DNA from: Fusobacterium perfoetens ATCC 29250
GTDB taxonomy: Bacteria > Fusobacteriota > Fusobacteriia > Fusobacteriales > Fusobacteriaceae
Reading direction: 5' to 3'
Length of the DNA: 64,000 nt
Assembly: GCF_000622245.1 (NCBI RefSeq)
Contig: NZ_JHXW01000006.1
Span: forward strand, 1 to 64,000
Shown: positions 1 to 9,157 of the stretch, one piece after another
How positions within the stretch are numbered: the stretch's first letter is position 1
Layout of the letters: every line of letters begins with the position of its first letter
Made by a program: the position numbers and the translations under genes
The notes under the pieces: generated by a model
Database searches by the model: none
What the model saw: the letters and a program-made list of their open reading frames with translations, nothing else
What the model was told of the DNA's origin: nothing

Positions 1-130
<130 letters not shown>

Positions 131-262
131 AACTTTATATTTATTGACTAGGTCAATTATCAACACTTACCGTTATTAAACACCAAAATATGGTTGTTTG
201 CTTGTCATATATCTCTATTCTGTTGTTAATGTCCTTAGTTCCGTATCTCACGGACAAGATTA

Positions 263-291
263 ATTATACCTTAGAAATTAAAATATGTCAA
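263..291 (-). promoter_or_regulatory. rRNA operon promoter (perfect sigma-70 consensus)
   Basis: On the minus strand TTGACA (286-291) and TATAAT (263-268) are separated by exactly 17 nt, an ideal housekeeping promoter. Just upstream of the -35 box lies an A-rich tract resembling an UP element. Transcription would start about 7 nt past the -10 box, near base 256, giving a leader of roughly 125 nt before 16S. The leader has a small hairpin (TCCGT/ACGGA, 240-254) and a palindrome TTGAC-CTA-GTCAA (144-156), which may be a processing signal. Confidence 0.9.
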
Positions 292-749
292 CATATTTTT
301 TTATTATTTTTACGAATTTATAGTTTTTCTTTATTTTTCAATACTTTCTATTTTATTTTTTATTTTCTTAGTATATTTCTTTTCAAAATATTCATTAAAA
401 TTTTTAAATTATTTAAAAATAATTTTACAATATTAAATAATTATTAATATATTTAATTTAATAATATTATTTCTAAATATATTTTTTAATATCAAAAACT
501 TATATTATTAATTTAAAGTTAATATTACTAAAATTTCTTTAAAATTATTTTAATATAAGAGAAAAATTTTTCAAATATATTAAGATTAAATATTTATAAA
601 CCATAATTTTATAAAATTAAAAACTTAAGTAATATTTTTTAATATTTTGTTCAACTATTTTTGCTTGTTATTAAAATTTTTTTATTTTTAAAGTATTTTA
701 TTTATTAGTTTCTTATCAAAAATCAAATTATAATTTTCTTAAAATATAT
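292..749. other. AT-rich intergenic spacer, no gene seen
   Basis: About 460 bases of extremely AT-rich sequence between the rRNA promoter and the terminator downstream of sepF. The only open frames are low-complexity Phe/Ile/Leu stretches without a ribosome-binding site. I see no tRNA, repeat unit or conserved RNA. The part next to the promoter probably acts as an UP element. Confidence 0.7.
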
Positions 750-781
750 AAAAAAGAGTTATTATATTTAAATATAATAAC
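750..781 (-). terminator. Intrinsic terminator of the nrnA-sepF unit
   Basis: A perfect 24-bp palindrome (758-781) beginning GTTATTATATTT is followed on the minus strand by CTCTTTTTT. It sits 31 bases after the sepF stop codon. The stem is almost entirely A-U, with G-C pairs only at the base. Confidence 0.8.
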
Positions 782-812
782 CCTATAAAATTAGTTTTAT
801 TTAAAATTTTTC

Positions 813-1130
813 TTATCTTCTAAATATTGGAATTATTTCTTCTTCTTCATCATAAGAACCTGGATAATCTTTCTTAGAAAGTTTATTTTCATATTCTAAG
901 AAATATTTTCCATTTTTAGGAACTGTACAAATAATATTTTCTCCTAAATAAATAATTTTTCCTTCTTGAATAAACATAGCACCACTAAGAAAATCCATTA
1001 TTCTTTTTTTAGTATTTTCCTCTACATCTGCTAAATTTATATGAACATACTTATTTTCTTTTAAGTATCCTACATATTTTAAACATTCTTCAAATCTTTC
1101 TGGTTTAAAAAAAGCTATTTCGCAATCCAT
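813..1130 (-). CDS. sepF: Cell division protein SepF
   Basis: SepF binds FtsZ and tethers the Z-ring to the membrane, often replacing or supporting FtsA. This 105-residue protein matches the SepF core: an opening that places proteins by FKPERFEE, the strand HINLADVEENTKKRIMDFLSG near residues 31-50 (the family's VVNL...R..DF.SG motif), and a closing strand ending in ICTVPKNG. It is shorter than the usual ~150 residues because the N-terminal membrane-binding helix and linker are absent, so membrane attachment must differ or be supplied by a partner. The start has an AGGAG Shine-Dalgarno. It lies 10 bases after nrnA and shares its promoter. Confidence 0.85.
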   Translation of the reverse strand: MDCEIAFFKPERFEECLKYVGYLKENKYVHINLADVEENTKKRIMDFLSGAMFIQEGKIIYLGENIICTVPKNGKYFLEYENKLSKKDYPGSYDEEEEIIPIFRR

Positions 1131-1140
1131 GATATCACTC

Positions 1141-2082
1141 CTATACTCTTTCTATTATTGATATTATTATATCTTTTTCCATTAAATCTGTAGTAAAACC
1201 TGCTGCTCTTTTATGTCCTCCACCATCAAAAATTCTTGCAACATTATTTACATCTACTTTTTCTTTACTTCTTAAACTTCCTTTTATCTTTCCATTTTCT
1301 TCTTCTTTTAAAAATAACGCCACTTCACATCCGACATATTCTAACATTTTTTCAACAATACCATCAGTTTCATCTTTTTGAATATTCTCTTTAATTATAA
1401 AATCTCTACTTAAAGTAAAATATACCAATTTTTTTTCTTTAATTATATTCATTTTAGAAAGTGCTAGTCCTAAAACTTTCATATATCCTAAAGTTCTACT
1501 TTTATAAATATGATTTATAATCTTATCTTTATCAATTCCTTTTTCTAATAATTTGCTTGCAACTTCAAAAGTTTCCTTTGTTGTACTTTCATATTGAAAA
1601 CTTCCAGAATCAGTAGTTATTCCCACATAAAGACATTCTGCTATAGTTTTGTCAATATCAATTTTTAAAATATCTGTTAAAACTTCATATAAAACTTCAC
1701 TTGCAGAAGAACTTTGTTTAACAAAATTATAATCTCCAAAATTTGAATTACTTATATGATGGTCAATATTTACTAAAAAAGCATCTTTTTTAAATTCTCC
1801 AACTCTACCTATTCTTTTAAAATTTGCTGAATCTATAACTATAAAAATATCTGCTTTAGGCTCATCTTTTAAATTAATATATTTTTCAATTTTATCTGCT
1901 CCTTTTAAAAATTTATAATTATAAGGAACATTATCTTCTATTATATATCTTATATTTTTTTTAGGATATTTATTTTTTATGGCCCAATATAAAGCTAATC
2001 CACTTCCTATTGAATCACCATCTGGATTTACATGAGACGATATAATTATATTTTTACTTTTTTCTAATTTTTCTAAAAACAT
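1141..2082 (-). CDS. nrnA: DHH-family phosphoesterase, NrnA-like oligoribonuclease / pAp phosphatase
   Basis: NrnA-type enzymes degrade 2-5 nt RNAs and dephosphorylate pAp. The 313-residue product has the DHH domain with Mn-binding motifs HVNPDGDS (about residues 17-24), VIDSA (about 82-86) and NIDHH (about 106-110). It ends in a DHHA1 domain with GGGHKRAAG near residue 290, which binds the substrate phosphate. The length is typical for NrnA (about 310-325). It is the first gene of a two-gene unit with sepF, transcribed from a near-consensus promoter 50-80 bases upstream. RecJ, at 40866, is the larger DHH relative in this window. Confidence 0.9.
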   Translation of the reverse strand: MFLEKLEKSKNIIISSHVNPDGDSIGSGLALYWAIKNKYPKKNIRYIIEDNVPYNYKFLKGADKIEKYINLKDEPKADIFIVIDSANFKRIGRVGEFKKDAFLVNIDHHISNSNFGDYNFVKQSSSASEVLYEVLTDILKIDIDKTIAECLYVGITTDSGSFQYESTTKETFEVASKLLEKGIDKDKIINHIYKSRTLGYMKVLGLALSKMNIIKEKKLVYFTLSRDFIIKENIQKDETDGIVEKMLEYVGCEVALFLKEEENGKIKGSLRSKEKVDVNNVARIFDGGGHKRAAGFTTDLMEKDIIISIIERV

Positions 2083-2131
2083 TAAGTTTTTTCCCCTTTC
2101 TTTAAAAAGAAAATTAAAATTTTATTTTGAT

Positions 2132-2160
2132 ATTATACCTTAATTTTTTTATAATTTCAA
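2132..2160 (-). promoter_or_regulatory. Promoter of nrnA-sepF
   Basis: The minus strand shows TTGAAA (2155-2160), a 17-nt spacer and TATAAT (2132-2137). It lies between the hprK stop codon and the nrnA start and would start transcription near base 2125. Confidence 0.75.
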
Positions 2161-2167
2161 AATTTTT

Positions 2168-4078
2168 TTATTTCATTAATATTTTTTTTAATTTTTCATA
2201 AGAATTTTCTGGATTATGCCCTAATTTTTTAGCCATTAAATTCATAACTACTATTTCTACCATTGCTGCAGCATTTCTACCTGATGACATATAAATCTCA
2301 GCTTTATAGACCTCTTTATCTAAAATTTTATCTTTTCCTGTAGAATAATTTACTCTTGTTAAATAATCATCTGATTCTTGTTCTTTAATCTCTATTATAG
2401 CTTCTATATTTTTACTTAAAACAACAGAACTCATTCCATAAAGAGTTTTTATATCAATTATCCCTAAACCTCTAATTTCCATAAAAAATGGTAATTTAGA
2501 AGCTGTACCTACAACAACTCCATCAGCACTTTTTCTAAACTTCACTAAATCATCTGCCACTAATCTATGCCCTCTATGAATTAATTCAAGAGCTGTTTCA
2601 CTTTTACCAATACCACTTCTACCTGTTAATAAAATTCCAAAGCCATACATTTCTAAAAATACTCCATGAACTGTTAAAGTATCTGCTAAGCGTTGTTCAA
2701 GGTATGTATTTAAACTTGCTATAATTCTTGAAGGATTGCTTTCAGGAGATTTTAACACTATTTTTTTATTTTCTCTTACTAACTCTTTAAAATCTTCTGG
2801 TATATTTAGGTCTCCACAAATTATTATTCCTGGAAAATTATATGAAAAATATTTTTTTAAATTTTCATCTCTCTTTTCTTGAGGTAATCTTTTTAAATAT
2901 TCAAGTTCTACTGAGGTAATAAGTTGTAATCCTTTATTTTCATATATTTCTTCTTCTAGATTAAAAAATCCTGAAAGAGCCATTGCTGGTCTTGTTATAC
3001 TTGTTGAAGTTATATAATTTTCTTTTAAATACTCTTCTCCATATAATATTTCTAGTGGATTAAATTTTATAAATTCTTCCATAGAAACTTTTTTTTCTTC
3101 CATATTTTCTCCTCTTTTTTTTCTTTCTCTTTTCTCTTTTATAATTCTTTGTGACTCTTCCATAAAATATTTTGCAGAATTAACACCCATTAATCTTAGA
3201 CGAGAATCTATAGTAGCTGTTTCTATAACAACAGCTAAATTTCTACCTTTTCTACCTGGTAAAGTTATTTTTTTAATTGGGTGGTCTAAAATATATTCAA
3301 ATACTTCATCTACTCCCAATCTATCATAAAACCTTTTTTCATCCCAATATTCTAAATCTATTATTAGTTCTATTCTTTTTCTCATCTCATTGGAAATAAT
3401 TCCAAAATTTAATGTAAGGTTTATATCTTCTTGGTCTTCTCCCATTAAAAGATAATAATCTCTCTCTGGTTGTACTTTAGCTCTTGTATTAATCCCTATT
3501 AAACCTCTATCAGTTTCTTTAACTAAAATATTTTTATCACTTATAAATTTGTGTCCTCTTTCAATTAACTCTATAGTAACACCAATTTTAAGGTCCTTTT
3601 CTCCTCTAATTAATACACCCATTCCATAAATATCCAATAAAATAGCATCATCAATTATTGTTTCTCTTCCTAAAATATTTCTTAAAAGATTGTTAAAGTC
3701 TCTTATAAACTCTGTAGTTCTATTTTTAGTTCTTAAAACCACCTTATTATAAATCTTAGCCCTTTCTAAAATACTTTCTATATATTTTGTTTTACAACTT
3801 AAAATAAGAGCAGGAAATTTATGTGAAAAATATCTATCTAAAATTTTATGTCTCTCTTCTGAAGATAGTCTTAATAAATATTCACTTTCTCTATGTCCCA
3901 TTACATGAACGGACCTTTTTAATTCTTCTTTATCAACAAAAAATCCTGTAAATTCATATCCAACTCTATGAATTTCATTCATATATATTCTTTGATCCAA
4001 ATCTCCATCTACTAAAACTTCTAAATTAAAATGTTCTATTATATCTCTAAGAGTAACTATTTTTGGTTCATCTAACAC
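2168..4078 (-). CDS. hprK: Tandem-fused HPr kinase/phosphorylase (degenerate N-terminal copy + active C-terminal copy)
   Basis: HprK phosphorylates and dephosphorylates Ser46 of HPr to control sugar uptake and catabolite repression. The 636-residue frame holds two HprK-like halves. Residues 326-636 (311 aa, the normal family length) keep the catalytic His (VHGVFLEMYG, H471), the P-loop GRSGIGKS (486-493), VADD and the signature EIRGLGIIDI. Residues 1-325 align throughout but have Asp144 at the His position, GEKDLKIG (159-166) in place of the P-loop and ISDK for VADD, so this half should not bind ATP normally. It does keep the C-terminal PGRKGRNLAVVIETA region. An internal ATG with its own Shine-Dalgarno (3101-3114) could yield the C-terminal half alone. 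The family assignment is firm; the role of the N-terminal copy is unknown. Confidence 0.88.
   Translation of the reverse strand: MLDEPKIVTLRDIIEHFNLEVLVDGDLDQRIYMNEIHRVGYEFTGFFVDKEELKRSVHVMGHRESEYLLRLSSEERHKILDRYFSHKFPALILSCKTKYIESILERAKIYNKVVLRTKNRTTEFIRDFNNLLRNILGRETIIDDAILLDIYGMGVLIRGEKDLKIGVTIELIERGHKFISDKNILVKETDRGLIGINTRAKVQPERDYYLLMGEDQEDINLTLNFGIISNEMRKRIELIIDLEYWDEKRFYDRLGVDEVFEYILDHPIKKITLPGRKGRNLAVVIETATIDSRLRLMGVNSAKYFMEESQRIIKEKRERKKRGENMEEKKVSMEEFIKFNPLEILYGEEYLKENYITSTSITRPAMALSGFFNLEEEIYENKGLQLITSVELEYLKRLPQEKRDENLKKYFSYNFPGIIICGDLNIPEDFKELVRENKKIVLKSPESNPSRIIASLNTYLEQRLADTLTVHGVFLEMYGFGILLTGRSGIGKSETALELIHRGHRLVADDLVKFRKSADGVVVGTASKLPFFMEIRGLGIIDIKTLYGMSSVVLSKNIEAIIEIKEQESDDYLTRVNYSTGKDKILDKEVYKAEIYMSSGRNAAAMVEIVVMNLMAKKLGHNPENSYEKLKKILMK
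3101..3114 (-). promoter_or_regulatory. Internal ribosome-binding site and ATG inside hprK
   Basis: On the minus strand GAGGAG (3109-3114) lies 5 nt before an in-frame ATG (3101-3103), codon 326 of the long hprK frame. Starting here gives a 311-residue HprK of normal length with all catalytic motifs. The spacing and strength equal those of the true starts of neighbouring genes. Use of this start is inferred, not shown. Confidence 0.6.
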
Positions 4079-4091
4079 TTTTTCCTCCTAG

Positions 4092-4301
4092 TTATTTTGA
4101 TTTATCTATTTTTATTTCTCTTATTATTTTACTATTATCAAGAAAAGAAAGAGTAACTTTCTCAGTCTTATTAGTTGTTTTATTTACAATATTATTTATC
4201 TCAAATAAATAAGAAAATTCTTTATAAAATAAAAAACAAACAGCAATTCCTATTATTGTATTTGCTACGAAGAAAAATATTGGTTTTAAAATTTTTAACA
4301 T
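4092..4301 (-). CDS. Small single-span membrane protein, unknown function
   Basis: I do not recognise this 69-residue protein. Residues ~5-26 form one hydrophobic segment (IFFFVANTIIGIAVCFLFY). A polar tail follows, rich in Asn, Thr and Lys, predicted to fold as short strands. The start codon lies inside the end of folC (7-base overlap), so translation is probably coupled to FolC. The next gene downstream is hprK, 13 bases away. The codon pattern matches its neighbours and supports a real gene. A septum or transport accessory role is possible, but nothing in the sequence shows it. Confidence 0.6.
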   Translation of the reverse strand: MLKILKPIFFFVANTIIGIAVCFLFYKEFSYLFEINNIVNKTTNKTEKVTLSFLDNSKIIREIKIDKSK

Positions 4302-5542
4302 AATTCCACTTCCTTTTTAAATTTTTCACATGTATAAAAAGAACCACAAACTATTATTATTTTTTTATTTAAACTTTTTGCATAAGTATAAGCTTCTTGC
4401 ATATCTTCTATTGATATAAAAACTTTATTTTTATCTGAATAATCATAAAGTTCTTTAGCTGATAATCCTCTAGGATTTTCTTTTAAAGAAGTTAAAATTA
4501 TATTATTACTCATTTCCTGACAAACCTTTAACATTTCTTTTATTTTTTTATCTTTTAATATTGATACAATAAGAACAACCTCATCTTTCAAATACTCTTT
4601 TTCTATTATTTGTTTTAAATTTTTTATTCCATCTATATTATGAGCTCCTTCTAAAATAGTAATAGGATTTTTTCTATAAACTTCAAATCTACATTGCCAA
4701 ATAACTTCTTTTATTGCTTCTTCTATTATAGACTTCGGAACTTCTAATTTACATAAAGCTTCATAAGCACATAAAAAATTTTTTACTTGATAATCGCCAA
4801 ATAATGAAAGTTGATATTTTTTATCTTCTAAAAAAATATCTGTATTAAACTTTTCAAAATTTAATTTATAATCTACAGATTTATATTTTTCAATAACATC
4901 TACAAAATTTTCTGTTTTTTCTTTTATTGCTTTAAGAAAATCTTCTTGATTATCGCCTATTATTACATAACTTTTCTCTTTTATAATTCCAGCTTTTTCT
5001 CTAGAAATTTCATAAATAGTTTTTCCTAAATATTCTATATGGTCTAAAGAAACATTTGTTATTATAGCTATATCTGATTGAACAACATTAGTAGCATCAA
5101 ATCTTCCTCCCATTCCTACTTCTAAGATGGCATATTCTATTTTTTTTCTAGAAAAATATAAAAACATCATTGCGGTAGTTACTTCAAAAAATGTTGGAGT
5201 TATTTTTAATTCTTCTATTTTTTCTTTAACTATTTTATAAATTTCTGATATATCTTTATCTGATATATCTTCTCCATCTACTCTTATTCTTTCATTAAAT
5301 TTTAAAATATGTGGAGAAGTATATTTTCCAACAGAATAACCTGCTTTTAAAAGAACTGTTTCTATTATTGTAGAAGTCGAACCCTTTCCATTGGTTCCTG
5401 TAATATGGATAATTTTATAGTTATTTTGTGGATTTCCTAATGCTTCACAAATTTTTTGTATATTTTCTAAACCTAATTTTATTCCATGTAATGAATAAGA
5501 ATATAATTCATCTAAAAGTTCTTGCATTTCCAAAATTATCAC
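4295..5542 (-). CDS. folC: Bifunctional folylpolyglutamate synthase / dihydrofolate synthase
   Basis: FolC joins glutamate to dihydropteroate and adds further glutamates to folates, using ATP. The protein (about 415 aa) has the Mur-ligase-type P-loop ITGTNGKGST near residues 47-56, the folate loop region KYTSPHILKFNERIRVDG, the Mg-binding stretch ILEVGMGGRFDATN and a C-terminal ligase domain with EGAHN. Typical length is ~420-430. The start is uncertain: a GTG at 5542 lies 2 nt after a GAGGAG, while the ATG at 5527 is 17 nt away, so the first five residues are tentative. It heads a unit with the small membrane protein and hprK. Folate genes metF, metH and a 5-formyl-THF cyclo-ligase occur later in the window. 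Confidence 0.92.
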   Translation of the reverse strand: MIILEMQELLDELYSYSLHGIKLGLENIQKICEALGNPQNNYKIIHITGTNGKGSTSTIIETVLLKAGYSVGKYTSPHILKFNERIRVDGEDISDKDISEIYKIVKEKIEELKITPTFFEVTTAMMFLYFSRKKIEYAILEVGMGGRFDATNVVQSDIAIITNVSLDHIEYLGKTIYEISREKAGIIKEKSYVIIGDNQEDFLKAIKEKTENFVDVIEKYKSVDYKLNFEKFNTDIFLEDKKYQLSLFGDYQVKNFLCAYEALCKLEVPKSIIEEAIKEVIWQCRFEVYRKNPITILEGAHNIDGIKNLKQIIEKEYLKDEVVLIVSILKDKKIKEMLKVCQEMSNNIILTSLKENPRGLSAKELYDYSDKNKVFISIEDMQEAYTYAKSLNKKIIIVCGSFYTCEKFKKEVELC

Positions 5543-5568
5543 TTCTCCTCTTTATTCTTAATACTGAA

Positions 5569-5635
5569 ATTATACCATATTTTTTTACTTTTATAGAATA
5601 TTTTTATAGAATAATCAATTATTTTCCTGTATAAT
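5569..5635. promoter_or_regulatory. Divergent promoter region folC / dnaE
   Basis: A TATAAT on the minus strand (5569-5574) sits upstream of folC, and a TATAAT on the plus strand (5630-5635) sits 38 bases before the dnaE ATG. Neither has a good -35 box at 17 nt, so both are tentative. Confidence 0.4.
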
Positions 5636-5672
5636 ATTTATTAAGAAATATAATCCATTAAGGAGGTACGTT

Positions 5673-8600
5673 ATGGAAAAAAACTTTGTTCATTTACATC
5701 TACATACTGAATATAGTCTTCTTGATGGAGTAGGAAAAATAGAAGAGTATATTAAAAAAGCAAAAGATTTAAAAATGAAAAGTATAGGTATAACTGACCA
5801 TGGAAATATGTTTGGAGCTATTGAAATGTATCAAAAAGCAATTTCTAATGGTATTAAACCTATCATTGGAATAGAGACTTATATAGCTGAGTTTGGTATA
5901 GAATCTAAAGAGGGAAAAATATTTCATCTTGTATTACTTGCTATGAATAATATAGGATATAAAAATCTTATGAAAATAAGTTCTTTTGCTTATACAAAAG
6001 GTTTTTATTATAAGCCTAGAGTAGATAAAAAATTTTTAAAAGAACATAGTGAAGGAGTTATTGCTCTTTCAGCTTGTATGCAGGGAGAAATCTCAAGAAA
6101 AATTTTAGACAATGAAGATGAAGAAAAAATAAATAATTCTGTTAAAGAATATATAGATATTTTTGGAAAAGAAAATTTTTATATTGAAGTTCAAAGTAAT
6201 GGTTTTCAAGAACAAAAAGAACTTAATAAAAAATTATTAAGTATAGCTCAAAAGTTTAATTTAAAAATTGTAGCTACAAATGATACTCACTATGTCAATA
6301 AAGGTGAGGAAGTTTTACAAGATATTTTACTTTGTATTCAAACAGGAACAAAAATTTCTGATGAAAAAAGAATGAAAATTGATACTGATGAACTTTTTTT
6401 TAAAAGTCGTCAAGAGATGATAGATTCTTTGGGAGAAGAATATATCGAAGCTATTAATAATACAGAAGAAATTGCTAATCGTTGTAATTTATCTATTGAA
6501 TTTGGAAAATTTAAGTTTCCTTATTATGAAATTCCAAAAGAATTTTCTTCTACTTACGATTATTTAAAAAATTTAGTTTATAAAGGATTAGAAGAAAGAT
6601 ATCCTCTAGGACTTTCTGATACTATTTTAAATAGAGTTGAATATGAATTATCAGTTATAAAAAATATGGGATATTCTGAATACTTTGTAGTTGTGTGGGA
6701 TTTTATTAATTTTGCTAAGACTAATAATATTCCTATTGGACCTGGAAGAGGTTCGGCAGCTGGAAGTTTAGTTGCTTATGCACTTAAAATAACAGAGTTA
6801 GACCCTTTAAAATATCATTTAATTTTTGAAAGATTTTTAAATCCTGAAAGAATATCTATGCCAGATATTGATATTGATATTTGTCAAGAAAGAAGACAAG
6901 AGTTAATAGATTATGTAACAGATAAATATGGTCATGATAAAGTTGCACAAATTATCACATTTGGAACTTTAAAAGCAAGAGCTGCCATAAGAGACATAGG
7001 AAGAGTATTAGATGTTCCAATTTCCAAAATTGATAAAGCAGCTAAACTTATTCCTTTCAATTATACTATTAAAGAATCATTAGAGGAAATTCAAGAATTT
7101 CATGATTTATATCAAACTGATTCTCAGATAAAAAGAGTTGTAGATTTTTCAAAAAAATTAGAAAATAAAGTAAGACATTCTTCTATTCATGCTGCTGGTA
7201 TAGTTATCACTAAAGATTCTTTAGATGAAACAGTCCCTTTATATCAAGATAAAGATTCTGTTATAGCTACACAATATCAGATGAAAGAGTTAGAAGAACT
7301 AGGACTTCTTAAAATGGATTTCTTAGGACTTCGTAATCTTACGAATATTCAAAGAACTATAGATTATATAAAAAAAGATTTAAATATAGATATAAAACTT
7401 TCTGATATTCCACTTGATATAAAAGAAATTTATCAAATGTTATCACTTGGAGATACTTTAGGAGTATTCCAATTAGAGTCTATTGGAATTAGAAAAATTT
7501 TAACAAAACTTAAACCAGATAAATTTGAAGATATTATAGCCTTACTTGCTCTTTATAGACCTGGACCTTTAGGTTCTGGAATGGTTGATGATTTTATAAA
7601 TTGTAAAAATGGAATATCACAAATAAAATATCCTCATGACTCATTAGAAGATATTTTAAAAGAAACTTATGGAGTTATTCTTTATCAAGAACAAGTTATG
7701 AGTATTGCCAATCGTATGGCTGATTATACTTTAGGAGAAGCTGATTTACTTAGACGGGCAATGGGAAAGAAAAAATTTAATATAATGAATGAAAATAGAG
7801 AAAAATTTATTAATCGTTCATTGAAAAAAGGTTATTCAGAAGAAATTGCCAGTGAAATTTTTGATTTAATTTATAAATTTGCTGGTTATGGATTTAATAA
7901 ATCTCATTCAGCTGCTTATGCTTTAGTTGCCTATTGGACAGCCTTTTTTAAAGTAATGTATCCAAAATATTATTATGCTGCTTTAATGACTTCCGAGATG
8001 AAAGATATAGAAGATATTGCTCTTTATTTACAAGATGCTAAAAAACATGGAATAAAAATAGAACTTCCAAATATTAATAAAGCTGAATCAAAATTTATTG
8101 TGAAAGATGATAAAATTATCTTTTCTCTTTCAGCTATAAAAAATGTTGGAGAAAAGGTAGCTGAAAATATAAAAAAAGAATGGGAAGAAAATGGAGATTA
8201 CAAAACTTTTGAAGACTTTGTAATAAGAACAAAGGCTTATGGAGTTAATAAAAAGACTTTAGAAGCTCTTATCTTCTCTGGGGCTACTGATATTTTACCT
8301 GGAAATAGAAATGAAAAATTAATGTCACTTACTAAAACTATAGATTATGCCAACAAAGTTTTAAAAGAGGATGAAATTCAACAAATGAATCTTTTTGGAG
8401 AGGCAAAATCTACTATAAATTCTTTTTCTCTTATAAATTCTCCTGATTTTTCTTTAGATGAAAAATTGGAAAAAGAAAAAGAAGTCCTTGGATTTTATTT
8501 TAGTGGACATCCTTTAGATAAATATTCTAAGCTTATAAATTCTTTTGACAAGGAGGATATTAAAAACTTAAAATCTGAAAATGACAATAAAGAAATTAAA

Positions 8601-9086
8601 ATTTTTGGTATTTTAAGAAATATAAAAAAAATTGTTACAAAAAATTCTGGAGAAATTATGGGAGCCTTTGAAGTTGAAGATTTTACTGGAAGCATTTCTG
8701 GTATTATTTTTCCTAGAAATTTTTCTGAATATCAAAATAATTTTTTAGAAGGAAATAAAGTTTGTATTATTGGAAACATTCAAACTGATTATTTCAATGG
8801 AAATGAAAGTAAAAAAATTATTGCTAAAAAAATTTTATTTATAGAAGATATTTTAAATGAAAAATTTTTAAAAGGATATATTCTATTGAAAGAAGAAAAT
8901 AAAGAAATTTTTCCTAAATTAAAATCAATTTTAAAAAAACACATTGGGGATATTCCTATATTTTTTGCTATTAAGACTAATACTAAAAAAGAAGTAAAAC
9001 CTTCTAATTTTAAAATTACGATTTCTTTAAATTTTATTGAAGAAATTAATTCTTTATTTGGTGAAGGATGCCTAAAATTTAGATAA
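5673..9086 (+). CDS. dnaE: DNA polymerase III alpha subunit
   Basis: This is the replicative C-family polymerase. The 1137-residue protein opens with a PHP domain (HLHTEYSLLDG near residues 7-17). The palm follows, with the glycine-rich GPGRGSAAGSLVAYAL and the catalytic PDIDID near residue 396. Next come the thumb/finger region (RPGPLGSGM, YQEQVM) and the HhH/OB-fold tail (FGILRNIKK...). Its length is close to E. coli DnaE (1160), and it lacks the internal exonuclease of PolC. The start has AAGGAGGT 7 nt upstream. It stands alone; the next promoter begins 6 bases after its stop codon. Confidence 0.97.
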   Translation: MEKNFVHLHLHTEYSLLDGVGKIEEYIKKAKDLKMKSIGITDHGNMFGAIEMYQKAISNGIKPIIGIETYIAEFGIESKEGKIFHLVLLAMNNIGYKNLMKISSFAYTKGFYYKPRVDKKFLKEHSEGVIALSACMQGEISRKILDNEDEEKINNSVKEYIDIFGKENFYIEVQSNGFQEQKELNKKLLSIAQKFNLKIVATNDTHYVNKGEEVLQDILLCIQTGTKISDEKRMKIDTDELFFKSRQEMIDSLGEEYIEAINNTEEIANRCNLSIEFGKFKFPYYEIPKEFSSTYDYLKNLVYKGLEERYPLGLSDTILNRVEYELSVIKNMGYSEYFVVVWDFINFAKTNNIPIGPGRGSAAGSLVAYALKITELDPLKYHLIFERFLNPERISMPDIDIDICQERRQELIDYVTDKYGHDKVAQIITFGTLKARAAIRDIGRVLDVPISKIDKAAKLIPFNYTIKESLEEIQEFHDLYQTDSQIKRVVDFSKKLENKVRHSSIHAAGIVITKDSLDETVPLYQDKDSVIATQYQMKELEELGLLKMDFLGLRNLTNIQRTIDYIKKDLNIDIKLSDIPLDIKEIYQMLSLGDTLGVFQLESIGIRKILTKLKPDKFEDIIALLALYRPGPLGSGMVDDFINCKNGISQIKYPHDSLEDILKETYGVILYQEQVMSIANRMADYTLGEADLLRRAMGKKKFNIMNENREKFINRSLKKGYSEEIASEIFDLIYKFAGYGFNKSHSAAYALVAYWTAFFKVMYPKYYYAALMTSEMKDIEDIALYLQDAKKHGIKIELPNINKAESKFIVKDDKIIFSLSAIKNVGEKVAENIKKEWEENGDYKTFEDFVIRTKAYGVNKKTLEALIFSGATDILPGNRNEKLMSLTKTIDYANKVLKEDEIQQMNLFGEAKSTINSFSLINSPDFSLDEKLEKEKEVLGFYFSGHPLDKYSKLINSFDKEDIKNLKSENDNKEIKIFGILRNIKKIVTKNSGEIMGAFEVEDFTGSISGIIFPRNFSEYQNNFLEGNKVCIIGNIQTDYFNGNESKKIIAKKILFIEDILNEKFLKGYILLKEENKEIFPKLKSILKKHIGDIPIFFAIKTNTKKEVKPSNFKITISLNFIEEINSLFGEGCLKFR

Positions 9087-9091
9087 TTAAG

Positions 9092-9120
9092 TTGATACTT
9101 ATATTCATTTGTGATAAAAT
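9092..9120 (+). promoter_or_regulatory. Promoter of the accB-nusB operon
   Basis: TTGATA (9092-9097), a 17-nt spacer and TAAAAT (9115-9120). It lies directly after dnaE and 37 bases before the accB start codon. It overlaps an in-frame upstream extension of accB, which argues against a start at 9092. Confidence 0.8.
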
Positions 9121-9157
9121 AATGAGAGATTTTATTTTAAAATTTATAGGAGGAGTC

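Noticed and set aside
190-447. Open frame of 85 codons in the rRNA upstream spacer
   Set aside because: Low-complexity Phe/Ile/Leu sequence, no ribosome-binding site, and it runs over the rRNA promoter on the other strand.
3101-3130. HprK double length as an assembly error
   Set aside because: The two halves differ strongly in sequence, so it is not a duplicated read or misjoin; both sides fit the same frame and codon use.
9092-9157. accB start at 9092
   Set aside because: The extra 22 codons cover the -35 and -10 boxes; the GTG at 9158 has an AGGAGG.
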